64,000 bases of DNA from Chitinophaga solisilvae (GCF_009928525.1 NZ_JAABOK010000002.1:186001-250000); one strand, 5' to 3'; positions 8,754 to 18,722 are shown, counted from the stretch's first letter. Made by a program: numbers and translations. Notes: generated by a model not told the origin, from the sequence alone.

Positions 8754-8874
8754 TAAGTTTATCTGCTTTTAAAAAAATTTATTAAAAATACACAATAAAT
8801 CGGGCCTTTTGGTATTAAAGTAAAGGCGACGATCGCTTCTGTGAAATAGGCGCATTAATTTCTGATTTTTGATG

Positions 8875-8882
8875 TAAGTTTG
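8875..8882 (+). promoter_or_regulatory. Candidate -7 element for the 8944 gene
   Basis: TAAGTTTG matches TAnnTTTG. No convincing TTTG lies 19-21 bases upstream, so only the -7 half is supported. The 190-base divergent spacer 8754-8943 shows nothing else clear. Confidence 0.4.
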
Positions 8883-8943
8883 AACAGGATGCGCACTAGC
8901 ACATCTCTGACTTATCACACAGTATCTGAAACATATCTACAGC

Positions 8944-10464
8944 ATGCACACGCTATACCGCATTCAACTGTTCCTGTTGCTGTTTTTTGCCGGCAATGCA
9001 GCAATGGCCCAGAAAATTTCCTATTCCGAACCGGAAAAGGATGATTACAAAAGTACTGAGTTTGAAATCATTGGAAAGGTGTCCGGGAATATTCTCGTCT
9101 ATAAAACAGACCGGGGCGACTATGCGGTTTCTGTATACGATGCGGACATGCAGCTGAAAGACCGCGTGAAGCTGGATTTTCTGCCCAGGAAAGTTATCAG
9201 CATGGATTTCGTGGCCTATCCCGATAAAGTGCTGATGATTTACCAGTTTCAACGTAAGGACGCTGTATACAGTTTCTGTGCTGCGATGACGCCGGATGCG
9301 AAATTCAATGACGCTCCGATACTGATTGACTCTACCCGGATAGGCATGTATTCCAAAGAGAACAAGGTATATTCTGTGGAGATTTCGGAAGATAAGAACC
9401 GTATCATGGTGTATAAGATCAACCAGGATAAGGAAGATAACAATGTGTTCTATACTTTCCTGTATGACAGCACTATGAGCCTGGTGAACAACAGCCGGCT
9501 GTCCCTTCCCATGGAAGGAAAGAAGCAGTTCCTCAGTAATTTCAATCTCACCAACGAAGGGGATTTTATTTTCAATAAGCTGGAACGCACGTCCAACCGC
9601 GATTATGTGATAAGCGGCAGCATGGTGATGAAGCGTTCCCTGGTCGACAGTTTTGAGGTGAATCCTATGGGTTTCAAAACCATGTTGCTGGATGAAGTGA
9701 AGATGAAGCTGGATAACAGCCGTCATACCGCGCTGGTAACCGCCTTCTATTATAAACAGAAAAGAGGGAATGTAGAAGGGATGTACCTGTATAAATTTGA
9801 TTATGCCGGTAATAAGCCGGTTTATGAGAAAACAACGGTGTTTTCCAATGAACTGAAAATGAATGCGCGGGGCGAATCCAATACCAGCAGTGCTTTCAAC
9901 GATTACTTCATCCGTAAGATCATTAATACTTCCAACGGTGGATTTCTGCTGACGGCAGAATCCTTCTATACTTCTTCCCGCTACCAGCCCTGGAACCGCT
10001 GGAACTATATGTATGGCAGTCCGTATGGCATGTATTCTCCCTATTATTACTCTCCTTATTCTCCTTTATATTACAACCCGTGGTACTGGAATAATTCCCA
10101 GGGAGTGAGGTATCATTATGATAACATTGCGGTATTATCTTTTGATGAAGAAGGCAATATGCAATGGAACAACTTTGTGCGTAAGAGCCAGTTTGATGAT
10201 AATGCCGATCTGTATTTATCTTACCTGATGGTGAATATCGGCAGCGAGCTGCGTTTTCTGTACAATGAGCTGGACCGGCGCAGTTATATGCTGACAGACG
10301 TGAGTCTGGCTCCCGGCGGGAAATTGAACCGCATGCCTACCTTACGTAACCTGGACAAGGGTTTCACCTGGATGCCGCGTTACGGAAAGCAGATCAGTGG
10401 CCGTACGGTATTGGTACCATGTATTTACAGGAATTATATTTGCTTTGCTAAAATTGACTTTTAA
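8944..10464 (+). CDS. Exported protein of unknown function
   Basis: A 506-residue protein starting with a signal peptide (MHTLYRIQLFLLLFFAGNAAMAQ, cleavage near residue 23). I do not recognise a family. The chain looks beta-rich, with repeated strands about every 50-60 residues (for example IMVYKINQDKEDN, ALVTAFYYKQKRG, YNELDRRSYMLTDV), possibly a propeller-like fold. A striking Tyr/Pro/Trp-rich stretch occupies about residues 350-385. It is followed after 15 bases by a membrane-protein gene and is probably cotranscribed with it. Confidence 0.75.
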   Translation: MHTLYRIQLFLLLFFAGNAAMAQKISYSEPEKDDYKSTEFEIIGKVSGNILVYKTDRGDYAVSVYDADMQLKDRVKLDFLPRKVISMDFVAYPDKVLMIYQFQRKDAVYSFCAAMTPDAKFNDAPILIDSTRIGMYSKENKVYSVEISEDKNRIMVYKINQDKEDNNVFYTFLYDSTMSLVNNSRLSLPMEGKKQFLSNFNLTNEGDFIFNKLERTSNRDYVISGSMVMKRSLVDSFEVNPMGFKTMLLDEVKMKLDNSRHTALVTAFYYKQKRGNVEGMYLYKFDYAGNKPVYEKTTVFSNELKMNARGESNTSSAFNDYFIRKIINTSNGGFLLTAESFYTSSRYQPWNRWNYMYGSPYGMYSPYYYSPYSPLYYNPWYWNNSQGVRYHYDNIAVLSFDEEGNMQWNNFVRKSQFDDNADLYLSYLMVNIGSELRFLYNELDRRSYMLTDVSLAPGGKLNRMPTLRNLDKGFTWMPRYGKQISGRTVLVPCIYRNYICFAKIDF

Positions 10465-10479
10465 TCACACCTTTGTACT

Positions 10480-11457
10480 GTGATAAGATTTTTCCGTTCA
10501 GGCAATCCGCTTACGGTATTGCTGTTGCTGATATACACCTTGCTGGTTAAGTTTTACTATCTGCTGCACCCGGTCGCATATGTGGCCGACGGGTCGGAGG
10601 GCCTGTTGTACCAGTTGCTGGTGCAATGGATGCACCGGCTGACGGGCGATAGTCCTTTCCTGTATACAGGACTGGCTATTCTGCTGTTACTGCTGCAGTC
10701 GCTGTTATTTACCAAGATCATCAATCATCACCGTTTATTTCCGAAGGCCACCTATCTGCCGGCCATGTGTTTCCTGCTGTTTACTTCCATGTTGCAGAGC
10801 TGGAACACTTTTTCTCCGGCATTGCTGGTGAACCTGATTATGCTGTGGGTATTTTCCAGCATAACGGAGCTGTATACACGTACTTCGGCCCGCGATGTGG
10901 TATTTAACATTGGTTTTGCCCTGGGGATAGCGGGTTTGTTCTATTTCCCGGCCATTATATTCTGTCTGCTGCTGCTGGTGAGTATGCTGATTATGCGTGC
11001 CTTCCGGCTGGCAGAGTGGATAATTGCCATTCTGGGGCTGATTTGTCCGTTATACCTGATGGGCACCTACCTGTTCCTGACCGGGCAGATGGCCCTGCTG
11101 CGGAAGATTCCGAATATAGGGTTGTCGTTGCCGATGATCAGTGATTATAAGGTATGGGGCGCCATGGTGGCCTGTACGTTGTTTTTTATACTGGGCTGGC
11201 TGTTATTGCAGCGTCCGTTAAAGAAAATGCTGATACAGGGCCGGAAGATATGGGCCGCGCTGATAATATATGTACTCGTAGCCATGCTGGTACCGTTCTT
11301 CAATGTTCATTTTTCTCCTGCTTACTGGGTGCTGGCGGTATTGCCGGTTTCCATCTTTGCCGCCAATGTTTACTGGTCGGTGACCAATGAAACATTTGCC
11401 AACATTATCCACTTCATTACGCTGGCTTACGTCATTGTCATGCAGTATTTCAGCTAG
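10480..11457 (+). CDS. Polytopic inner-membrane protein, possibly DUF6427-like
   Basis: A 325-residue hydrophobic protein with roughly nine membrane segments separated by short loops. The start is GTG at 10480, 15 bases after the upstream stop; no better ATG precedes the first membrane segment. The N-terminus (FFRSGNPLTVLLLLIYTLLVKFYY) and layout resemble the DUF6427 membrane proteins of Bacteroidota, but this is from memory and unverified. No catalytic motif is visible. Confidence 0.75.
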   Translation: MIRFFRSGNPLTVLLLLIYTLLVKFYYLLHPVAYVADGSEGLLYQLLVQWMHRLTGDSPFLYTGLAILLLLLQSLLFTKIINHHRLFPKATYLPAMCFLLFTSMLQSWNTFSPALLVNLIMLWVFSSITELYTRTSARDVVFNIGFALGIAGLFYFPAIIFCLLLLVSMLIMRAFRLAEWIIAILGLICPLYLMGTYLFLTGQMALLRKIPNIGLSLPMISDYKVWGAMVACTLFFILGWLLLQRPLKKMLIQGRKIWAALIIYVLVAMLVPFFNVHFSPAYWVLAVLPVSIFAANVYWSVTNETFANIIHFITLAYVIVMQYFS

Positions 11458-11507
11458 AAAGCCAATTTTAAGCAGCTGATTACCAGTATTTTGTTAAATC
11501 GGGATAA

Positions 11508-11544
11508 GCGGCAATGGAAAATTGCCGCAGGAGAAGTAATTTTG
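11508..11544 (+). promoter_or_regulatory. Hairpin plus candidate -7 element upstream of purQ
   Basis: The hairpin GCGGCAAT/ATTGCCGC (11508-11515, 11521-11528) may end the upstream unit. TAATTTTG at 11537-11544 fits TAnnTTTG, with no good -33 element. It would give a leader of about 95 bases before purQ. Confidence 0.45.
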
Positions 11545-11646
11545 TTCTTTCCCGGAAGCCATAGTATGAATAATAAATTCAATATGGAGGGAGGGGAAAT
11601 CAGTTTTTAAAGCATTATTTATATATAAAACACAAAACATTTTCAG

Positions 11647-12339
11647 ATGAAATTTGGTGTTGTCACCTTTCCGGGTTCTAACTGTGATCATGACATGATT
11701 GATTCCCTGCGCAATGATCTGGGGCAGGAAGTAATAGAATTGTGGCATAAGGATAAAGACCTGAGCGCATTTAGCACAGAAGATTGTATCGTACTGCCGG
11801 GCGGATTTTCCTACGGAGATTACCTGCGTTGCGGTGCCATCGCCAGGTTCAGTCCTATGATGCAGAGTGTGATTGAGTTTGCCAACAAGGGTGGTCGTGT
11901 AATCGGCGTTTGTAACGGGTTCCAGGTACTGTGTGAAGCCGGCCTGTTACCGGGAGCGCTGCTGCGTAACCAATCCCAGCAGTTCATCTGCAAGAATATT
12001 TTCCTGAAAAGTGAGAACACGGTAGCCTCCATCACCAAAGATGTAACCGGCAGACCGCTGATGATTCCTATTGCCCACGGAGAAGGCCGCTACTATGCTG
12101 ACGACGCTACGCTGGACGAGCTGGAGAAAAATAACCAGATCCTGTTCCGCTATTGCGATGAGTTTGGCAATATTCTTGAATCTGCCAACCACAACGGCGC
12201 TATCCGTAATATCGCAGGTATCTGCAATAAAGAAAGAAACGTTTTTGGGATGATGCCACATCCGGAAAGAGCTACCAGTCTTGCACTGGGTAACACTGAC
12301 GGACAGCTGATTCTCCAGAGTCTGATCAATAATAACTAA
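11647..12339 (+). CDS. purQ: Phosphoribosylformylglycinamidine synthase subunit PurQ
   Basis: A 230-residue class I glutamine amidotransferase subunit that supplies ammonia to PurL in step four of purine synthesis. MKFGVVTFPGSNCDHDM is the classical PurQ N-terminus. The nucleophile is C89 in GVCNGFQVLCEAG, and the His/Glu pair is in MMPHPERA near the C-terminus. Its presence implies a small-type PurL and a PurS elsewhere; neither is adjacent. An exported DsbD-like protein follows after 32 bases. Confidence 0.95.
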   Translation: MKFGVVTFPGSNCDHDMIDSLRNDLGQEVIELWHKDKDLSAFSTEDCIVLPGGFSYGDYLRCGAIARFSPMMQSVIEFANKGGRVIGVCNGFQVLCEAGLLPGALLRNQSQQFICKNIFLKSENTVASITKDVTGRPLMIPIAHGEGRYYADDATLDELEKNNQILFRYCDEFGNILESANHNGAIRNIAGICNKERNVFGMMPHPERATSLALGNTDGQLILQSLINNN

Positions 12340-12371
12340 TCAATCACCACCAACCACTTAAAAAGAAAAGC

Positions 12372-12827
12372 ATGAAAAAATTATTAACAGCACTGGCTTT
12401 GTTTGCCTTGCCTATTCTGGCAAGCGCTCAGATCGAGAATCCGGTTAAATGGAATTTTTCTGCCAAGAAAGTAAATGCTACCACGTATGAAGTGCATGCT
12501 ACCGCTACCATCGAGTCTGGCTGGCACCTTTATGCACAGGAAGCCGGCGAGGGCCCTGTTCCTACCACTTTCAAGTTTGCCAAAAATCCGCTGGCAGTAG
12601 CTACGGGTAAAGTAACAGAAGCAGGCAAGCTGCATAAATCTTTCGACAAAAACTTCAACTCCGAGCTGAAATACTACGAAAACACCGTTGACTTTGTACA
12701 GAAAGTTACCGTAAAAGGTAAAGCTGCCACCAAGGTGAAAGGTTCTGTGGAATTCATGGTATGCGACGATCATCAGTGTCTGCCGCCTAAAGAAATTGAA
12801 TTCTCTGTTAGTGTAGGAGGAAAATAA
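12372..12827 (+). CDS. Stand-alone DsbD N-terminal-domain-like periplasmic protein
   Basis: A 151-residue protein with a signal peptide (residues 1-20, MKKLLTALALFALPILASAQ) and one immunoglobulin-like DsbD-alpha-type domain. The Cys pair C131/C136 in VCDDHQCLPP corresponds to the redox-active pair of DsbD N-terminal domains, so it probably passes electrons from the DsbD membrane part to periplasmic partners. It is directly upstream of a full DsbD whose own N-terminal domain has lost these Cys residues. A terminator separates the two genes. Confidence 0.8.
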   Translation: MKKLLTALALFALPILASAQIENPVKWNFSAKKVNATTYEVHATATIESGWHLYAQEAGEGPVPTTFKFAKNPLAVATGKVTEAGKLHKSFDKNFNSELKYYENTVDFVQKVTVKGKAATKVKGSVEFMVCDDHQCLPPKEIEFSVSVGGK

Positions 12828-12862
12828 CTTGCGCACTATAACCGCTATACGTTATAAAGACA

Positions 12863-12897
12863 AACGAGTTCCTCCAAAAAAGGAACTCGTTGTTGTT
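12863..12897 (+). terminator. Rho-independent terminator between the DsbD-alpha-like gene and dsbD
   Basis: The perfect stem AACGAGTTCCT / AGGAACTCGTT (12863-12873, 12881-12891) is followed by TGTTGTTT. Confidence 0.75.
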
Positions 12898-12933
12898 TAA
12901 TCCACTTTATAGTATTTAAAGCCTATTGATTAT

Positions 12934-14964
12934 ATGAAGCAATTGCTTTCATTTCTGATACCTCTTTTTGCGATGTTCGGCCTGCAGGCCAGCGCGCAGG
13001 AACAAAGCCCGAAGCCTGTGAAATGGCAGTTCTCTGTCGAGAAGAAAAGCGACAAGGAATACATACTTCACGCGAAAAGCAGCATAGACAAAGGCTGGCT
13101 GCTGTTTTCCACCACCATGGGCAATGATGATCCCAATACCAGGATAGCGCTGGACAGTTCCATCAAAGGAACAGTTGGCGGTATAACAGAACAGGGTAAA
13201 CTGGAAAACCGTAAAGAGCCGCTGTTTGACAATATCGATATTAAATACTTTGAGCAGGAAGCCACCTTCGACGTGGCCGTTAATGCAGATGCGCCTTTAA
13301 CCAAACTGAAAGGTACCGTTAGCTACATGGTGCTGAAAGGAGAGGAAGTGCTGCCGGAAGAAGAGAAATTCGATATCGCAGTGGGCAATGGCCAGGCTAC
13401 TGCTACCGCAGAACCAGCCGCAACAGAAACGGCTTCCGGTGATGTGGCAGAAGATGATGCCTCCAACAAATCCCTGTGGTGGATATTTATCGCCAGCTTC
13501 GGCGGTGGCTTCATTGCGCTGATTACGCCGTGCGTATTCTCCATGATCCCGATTACCGTGAGCTTCTTTACCAAACGCAGTAAAACGAGAGCAGAAGGTA
13601 TTAAAAATGCATTTACCTACTCCTTGTCTATCATCATCATCTATACCTTCCTGGGCTTCCTGATAACGAAGATATTCGGCGCCAGCGCGCTGAACTCACT
13701 GGCCAGCAACGGTATTGCCAACATGATCTTTTTTGTGATCTTCCTGCTGTTTGCCTTCTCTTTCCTGGGGGCCTTTGAAATATCGCTGCCCAGCTCATGG
13801 GCAAACGTATCAGATTCCAAAGCAGGTATGGGCAGTATGCTGGGGATATTCTTCATGGCGCTTACACTGGCCATCGTTTCCTTCTCCTGCACCGGTCCTA
13901 TTCTGGGTAACCTGCTGGTACTGGCTGCCAAGGGGGGGAATACGGGCCCGCTGGTAGGTATGTTTGGTTTCTCGCTGGCATTGGCTATTCCCTTCTCACT
14001 GTTTGCATTGTTCCCCAGCCTGCTGAATAAAATCGGTAAATCCGGTGGCTGGCTGAACGCGGTGAAAGTAACGCTGGGTTTTGTGGAACTGGCCCTCGCG
14101 CTGAAATTCTTCTCCAACGTAGATATGGCGTACCACTGGAACCTGCTGGACAGGGAAATATTCCTGGCGCTGTGGATCGCTATCTTCGGACTGTTAACAC
14201 TTTACCTGATCGGTAAGCTGAAATTCAGCCATGACAGCGATGTTCCGTTCCTTTCTGTTACCCGTCTGAGTTTCGCACTGGTGACTTTCTCCTTTGTGAT
14301 ATATATGATTCCGGGTATGTGGGGAGCGCCGCTGAAAGGTATCAGCGGATTTTTACCACATGAAGGATCACAGGATTTCAACCTGAATAAATCCCTGACA
14401 GATATCAGGGTATCGCTTGAAAGTGGCGGCGGCGGCGGAAATACTTCTTCCGGTACTACAGCCGTTGTTAAACCGAAGAAACTGGTGGATATCCTGCATT
14501 CTGAAATTCCCGGTGTGGACAACCTCTTCTTTGATTATGAAGAAGCGCTGGCAGCAGCCAAAGCAGCCAACAAGCCGCTGATGCTCGACTTCACCGGTCA
14601 TACCTGCGTGAACTGCCGTAAGTTTGAAAAATCGGTATTGTCCGATCCGCGTGTAATGAAAATTATGCGCAACGATTTCGTGGTAGCATCTCTCTACACC
14701 GACGAAAAAACATCCTTACCGGACGCAGAGCAGTATACTTCCAAATTTGATGGTAGCAAAGTGACCAACATCGGCCAGAAAAACCTGGACCTGGAAGCTA
14801 CGCACTTCAAACGTAATTCACAGCCTTATTATATCCCGGTTGACCTGGAAGGTAAAGCACTCGTGAATAAAGGTTATGGCTACGATCCTAAGGAAGATGC
14901 CGATGCATTTATTCAATACCTGGAAAGTGCCAAGGCAGAATTTGCAAAACGCCAGGGAAAATAA
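12934..14964 (+). CDS. dsbD: Thiol:disulfide interchange protein DsbD
   Basis: A 676-residue inner-membrane protein that carries electrons from cytoplasmic thioredoxin to the periplasm. Order: signal peptide (1-21), DsbD-alpha-like domain (about 25-155), eight-segment membrane domain (about 185-470) with C200 in TPCVFSMIP and C319 in SCTGPI, then a thioredoxin-like domain with CVNC at 558-561. The alpha-like domain reads YMVLKGEEVLPEE where the upstream stand-alone paralogue has two Cys, so it cannot do the usual thiol exchange. A Gly/Ser linker lies between the membrane and thioredoxin parts. A strong terminator follows. Confidence 0.92.
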   Translation: MKQLLSFLIPLFAMFGLQASAQEQSPKPVKWQFSVEKKSDKEYILHAKSSIDKGWLLFSTTMGNDDPNTRIALDSSIKGTVGGITEQGKLENRKEPLFDNIDIKYFEQEATFDVAVNADAPLTKLKGTVSYMVLKGEEVLPEEEKFDIAVGNGQATATAEPAATETASGDVAEDDASNKSLWWIFIASFGGGFIALITPCVFSMIPITVSFFTKRSKTRAEGIKNAFTYSLSIIIIYTFLGFLITKIFGASALNSLASNGIANMIFFVIFLLFAFSFLGAFEISLPSSWANVSDSKAGMGSMLGIFFMALTLAIVSFSCTGPILGNLLVLAAKGGNTGPLVGMFGFSLALAIPFSLFALFPSLLNKIGKSGGWLNAVKVTLGFVELALALKFFSNVDMAYHWNLLDREIFLALWIAIFGLLTLYLIGKLKFSHDSDVPFLSVTRLSFALVTFSFVIYMIPGMWGAPLKGISGFLPHEGSQDFNLNKSLTDIRVSLESGGGGGNTSSGTTAVVKPKKLVDILHSEIPGVDNLFFDYEEALAAAKAANKPLMLDFTGHTCVNCRKFEKSVLSDPRVMKIMRNDFVVASLYTDEKTSLPDAEQYTSKFDGSKVTNIGQKNLDLEATHFKRNSQPYYIPVDLEGKALVNKGYGYDPKEDADAFIQYLESAKAEFAKRQGK

Positions 14965-14983
14965 TCACTACCATATTCATCTT

Positions 14984-15017
14984 AAAAAGTCCGGTAAGCA
15001 ATTACCGGACTTTTTTT
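14984..15017 (+). terminator. Rho-independent terminator of dsbD
   Basis: The perfect stem AAAAAGTCCGGTAA / TTACCGGACTTTTT has a 4-base loop and a T-run. Confidence 0.92.
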
Positions 15018-15058
15018 ATTGGAGCGATATTTCAGTATATTTAAGAAAAGGAGTAGCC

Positions 15059-15421
15059 ATGAGAATATCGGGAGTAGACTATATCTTATACACAAAAAAA
15101 GATCTGCTGGATTTTTTTGACGCGTTTGAATTAAAGCTGAAAGATATCTGGAAGGAATTTTACAAGGAATCAGATTTTGAAGAGGATGTGTACAACGTTT
15201 TTTACGCGGCAGACAAGATTACATTTGAAGAAATGGAACAGCAGGGCTTCTTTCTGAATGGCCATCACGAAGGGCCTTTCTATATCATTTTTGATGCATT
15301 GTATGCAGAAACGGAAAGACAGATTACGCTGGTATTGCCTGCACAACGGGAGACATCAGCATTTTGTGAAAGAATATTTCAGCTGGTGAATGAGGTGTGT
15401 TGCGGAGGCAGTGGGAATTGA
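15059..15421 (+). CDS. Small cytoplasmic protein of unknown function
   Basis: 120 residues from ATG 15059, which has AAAGGAG about 7 bases upstream; an upstream in-frame extension would overlap dsbD and its terminator and is rejected. The protein is acidic and aromatic-rich (YILYTKKDLLDFFDAFELKL), with no signal peptide or membrane segment and a C-terminal VCCGG. No family is recognised. It stands alone between a terminator and the RHS locus. Confidence 0.7.
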   Translation: MRISGVDYILYTKKDLLDFFDAFELKLKDIWKEFYKESDFEEDVYNVFYAADKITFEEMEQQGFFLNGHHEGPFYIIFDALYAETERQITLVLPAQRETSAFCERIFQLVNEVCCGGSGN

Positions 15422-15509
15422 GCATACAGGGTTGCCCCGGAATAAAAAACTGATGCAGATTTTTGTTTGTATCTTACCATAGTTTTTAAGATAATTTCTA
15501 CTATACCTT

Positions 15510-18500
15510 ATGAAGCGTTTGTTAATGCTGTTGGCTGTCTGTCTGGACTTTGTACATGTAAGTGCCCAGATCAATACTTCCCAGATCAATACCTATTCTA
15601 TTGCTCCCCCTCCGAATGCAGCTGCACTGGCGCGTTACGGAGAAATTCCGGTGAGTCTGTATTCCGGGATACCCTCCATTGAAATTCCGATGTTCACTGC
15701 GCAGAGCGGACAATTACAGTTTCCTGTTTCTTTAACTTATCATGCTGGCGGCATCAGGGTTGGTGAAGTAGCATCCCGCGCAGGGCTTGGCTGGTCGCTG
15801 AATGCGGGTGGCTGTATTACCAGAACTATTATGGGACTTCCGGATGAGCAGGGGAATGGATTTAATTCCATCAAGGACCGAGGCGGCCTGAAACAGGGAT
15901 ATGGCGTTACGGATTATGCAGATTCCTATCTGATGCGTTTAGGCAGCGGTCTGGAGGATACTGAATCTGATGTGTATTATTATAATTACAACCAGCGCTC
16001 AGGCAAATTCATGTTCTTTGATTCTGCTTACAGAACCCTGCCTTATTCTAAGTTACATATTGGTGATCTGGATAATTTCAAAAAGTATATTGTAGATGAG
16101 AATGGTTTCAGGTATGAGTTTAGAGATGCAGAAAGTTCATCTACCAGTTCAAATGTATCTGAATCATTTATCAATGCGCCGCAGGCCTGGTATCTGAGCA
16201 GGATATTTTCTCCTGATAAAAAGGATTCCATTATCCTGACGTATGAAGATTTTTCCTATTCGGTGTCTACCCGTCAGGAGCAGGAAACAAAAAAAATCCT
16301 GTATGATTTTACAACAGGAGATTATCCGGCAACCGTGGATGAAAAAACTGAAAGCTCGCAGATGATTTCAGGCAGTTTGCTGAAGTCTGTAACAGGTACG
16401 GGTTTTCAGGTGAAATTTTATTATTCTGCCAGAACAGATGCTACTGATAAGAAGATAGATTCTATTGTTTATCTGGATGGCAAAGGCAACCGGATGAAGA
16501 AATTCTTGCTGAATTATAGTTATTTCTCTGGTGCAGAGAAGTTAAGATTAGATTCGGTTATAGAATATGGAAGTGGTACGCAAAGCCTGCCTGCTTATAA
16601 ATTCAGTTACCTGAATCCAAACAGTGTACCCCGTTTAACTTCTCTTTCTCAGGATCATTGGGGATTTTATAATGGTAAGCAGAATAATACACTGATTCCT
16701 TACATTGTTAACCGCCTCGGCCGGGAAGAAAAGCTGGCAGACAGGGAAACAGATACTACATATCTTTTAAATGGTATTTTAAATAAGATAGACTATCCGA
16801 CAGGTGGTTATTCCACCTTTGAGTATCAGGGAAATGATTATGGCTGGATAAAGAATGGTGAAGCAGCGCCCGAATATTATGAAAAAAGTATGTCTGCAGG
16901 GGCAAGATTGAGGTATAATACCCTTGGTGTGCCCGGGGCAAAATCAGACACTTTTCAGATACAGCAAAAGCAGGAAGTAAGCATTAGTTATTATATCACT
17001 AATTGTAATGACAATGTACCCTGTACCTCCTATAATAATCTGCCATCAGAAGGGGTAGTAGCACTTTACAGGATTCAGGGCACACAGAAAATACTTATTC
17101 TTCATTATTATGCCACAGAACTGGATCGGTCCACAGAAGGGCAGGTTTTTAAAACACTGGACCCAGGTACTTATTCAATTGATGTAAATGTTGTCAACCC
17201 TTACGATTATCTCCGCGGAATGGTTGGATATAAATTGTTCACTGACAGCGTTATCACCCGTAAGCGACTGACAGGAGGCGCCAGGGTTGCTAAAATAACC
17301 AGCTACGATGGTATCAGCCATAGCAATGATGTCATCAAACGATATGAATACACCATGGCAGATAAATCTTACAGCAGCGGTGTAATAATGGGACTGCCAC
17401 AGTATCATTATTCCTATACTCAACTGGGAGATGATGGCCATTCTGCTATGTGCGGCAAAAGATACACTTATAACTGTTATACTTCTTTCTCCCAGATGGC
17501 TCCGGGATCTTCTCAAGGCGGAGTGGTAGGCTACAGAAGAGTAACGGAGTTGCTGAATACCAAAGATTCTACCATCAGAACAGTCAGCTATTTCACTTCC
17601 GCCTATAACTATCCGGACTGGACTATTCAGGCGCCTCCCTTTCCGCCCGCTATCAGCTTCGATTGGCGCAGAGGATTGCTCACCCATAAATTAACCTATG
17701 GTGCCGGTAATGAACTGCTGCTATGGGAGAAAAAGAAGTATGCGATTATGCCTGACTTCTCTTACTCCGTACAAAATTTCAAGGTGCAGCAACGTTCTTT
17801 CTGCGTCGGGTCGGCCATAGTGAATGGTAAGTATATGGAAACCCAGTACAATACAGAGTATTTCAGTCATAAAACAGACTGGATGCCATTGATAAGTGAC
17901 TCTGTTATTACCTATAGCCGCGGTATGCGTGATTCACTGCTGACCGTGACTGCCTATACCTACGATACTACTTCCCTGAACCCCGGTGTAGTTACCCGGA
18001 CATCCAGTCAGAAAACAATAACAGAACGTTTCAGATATCCGCTTAATTACAAGGCAACCGCCACTGATAATATATCTGCCGGAATCCGGAACCTGCAGCA
18101 GCTGCATATTTTAGCGCCGGTAATTGAATCCTGGACTTCTTATAGTACCGGGGCTGATTCCGGAGTTACTGCCGGCAGGTTTGTATCATTTAAAACAGAC
18201 CGGCCCTATCCCGAAACGGTGTATAAACTGATGCTCAATACACCAGTGAATAATTTCACTCCATCTGCCGTTGCAGGAGGCGCTGTGACGAAAGATAGCA
18301 GGTATGAACCGGTTATCGTATTTGATTTGTATGATAACCTGGGAAATGTATTGCAGCAACATAAAGCCAATGATATGACGGAGTCTTTTATCTGGGCATA
18401 TGGAAACAGGTATCCGGTAGCCGCCGTAAAAGGAATGACCTATGCTGTGGCGGATGGTATAGTGAACGCAGGTATCGTCAGTTCCAGTTATGATGATACC

Positions 18501-18722
18501 GAGATCAGGAACCGGTTAGCTGCGCTGAGGAATACAGCTGGTGTACTGGTGAATACCTATACCTTCCGGCCTTTGCTGGGAATGACAAGTGCAACTGATC
18601 CTTCCGGTCAGACTATCTATTACGAGTATGACGGCTTTGGCAGGTTGTCATTAGTCCGTGATACCAAAGGAAAGATATTGAAGATGATTTCCTATAATTA
18701 CCAGGCCCCGGCAGCACAATAA
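15510..18722 (+). CDS. Large exported RHS/YD-like protein, partner of the RHS toxin
   Basis: 1070 residues with a signal peptide (1-20, MKRLLMLLAVCLDFVHVSAQ). The mature N-terminus (IPVSLYSGIPSIEIPMF, FPVSLTYHAGGIRV, GLGWSLNAGG) matches the SpvB/insecticidal-toxin-like start of Bacteroidota RHS partners. The C-terminus ends in YD-type repeats (YYEYDGFGRLSLVRDTKGK). It is 29 bases upstream of the RHS toxin gene and clearly cotranscribed. In such pairs the first protein probably helps form or present the RHS shell; this role is inference. Confidence 0.8.
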   Translation: MKRLLMLLAVCLDFVHVSAQINTSQINTYSIAPPPNAAALARYGEIPVSLYSGIPSIEIPMFTAQSGQLQFPVSLTYHAGGIRVGEVASRAGLGWSLNAGGCITRTIMGLPDEQGNGFNSIKDRGGLKQGYGVTDYADSYLMRLGSGLEDTESDVYYYNYNQRSGKFMFFDSAYRTLPYSKLHIGDLDNFKKYIVDENGFRYEFRDAESSSTSSNVSESFINAPQAWYLSRIFSPDKKDSIILTYEDFSYSVSTRQEQETKKILYDFTTGDYPATVDEKTESSQMISGSLLKSVTGTGFQVKFYYSARTDATDKKIDSIVYLDGKGNRMKKFLLNYSYFSGAEKLRLDSVIEYGSGTQSLPAYKFSYLNPNSVPRLTSLSQDHWGFYNGKQNNTLIPYIVNRLGREEKLADRETDTTYLLNGILNKIDYPTGGYSTFEYQGNDYGWIKNGEAAPEYYEKSMSAGARLRYNTLGVPGAKSDTFQIQQKQEVSISYYITNCNDNVPCTSYNNLPSEGVVALYRIQGTQKILILHYYATELDRSTEGQVFKTLDPGTYSIDVNVVNPYDYLRGMVGYKLFTDSVITRKRLTGGARVAKITSYDGISHSNDVIKRYEYTMADKSYSSGVIMGLPQYHYSYTQLGDDGHSAMCGKRYTYNCYTSFSQMAPGSSQGGVVGYRRVTELLNTKDSTIRTVSYFTSAYNYPDWTIQAPPFPPAISFDWRRGLLTHKLTYGAGNELLLWEKKKYAIMPDFSYSVQNFKVQQRSFCVGSAIVNGKYMETQYNTEYFSHKTDWMPLISDSVITYSRGMRDSLLTVTAYTYDTTSLNPGVVTRTSSQKTITERFRYPLNYKATATDNISAGIRNLQQLHILAPVIESWTSYSTGADSGVTAGRFVSFKTDRPYPETVYKLMLNTPVNNFTPSAVAGGAVTKDSRYEPVIVFDLYDNLGNVLQQHKANDMTESFIWAYGNRYPVAAVKGMTYAVADGIVNAGIVSSSYDDTEIRNRLAALRNTAGVLVNTYTFRPLLGMTSATDPSGQTIYYEYDGFGRLSLVRDTKGKILKMISYNYQAPAAQ

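Noticed and set aside
14876..15058. Longer start for the 15059 gene reaching into dsbD
   Set aside because: It would cross the dsbD terminator; ATG 15059 has a good ribosome binding site.
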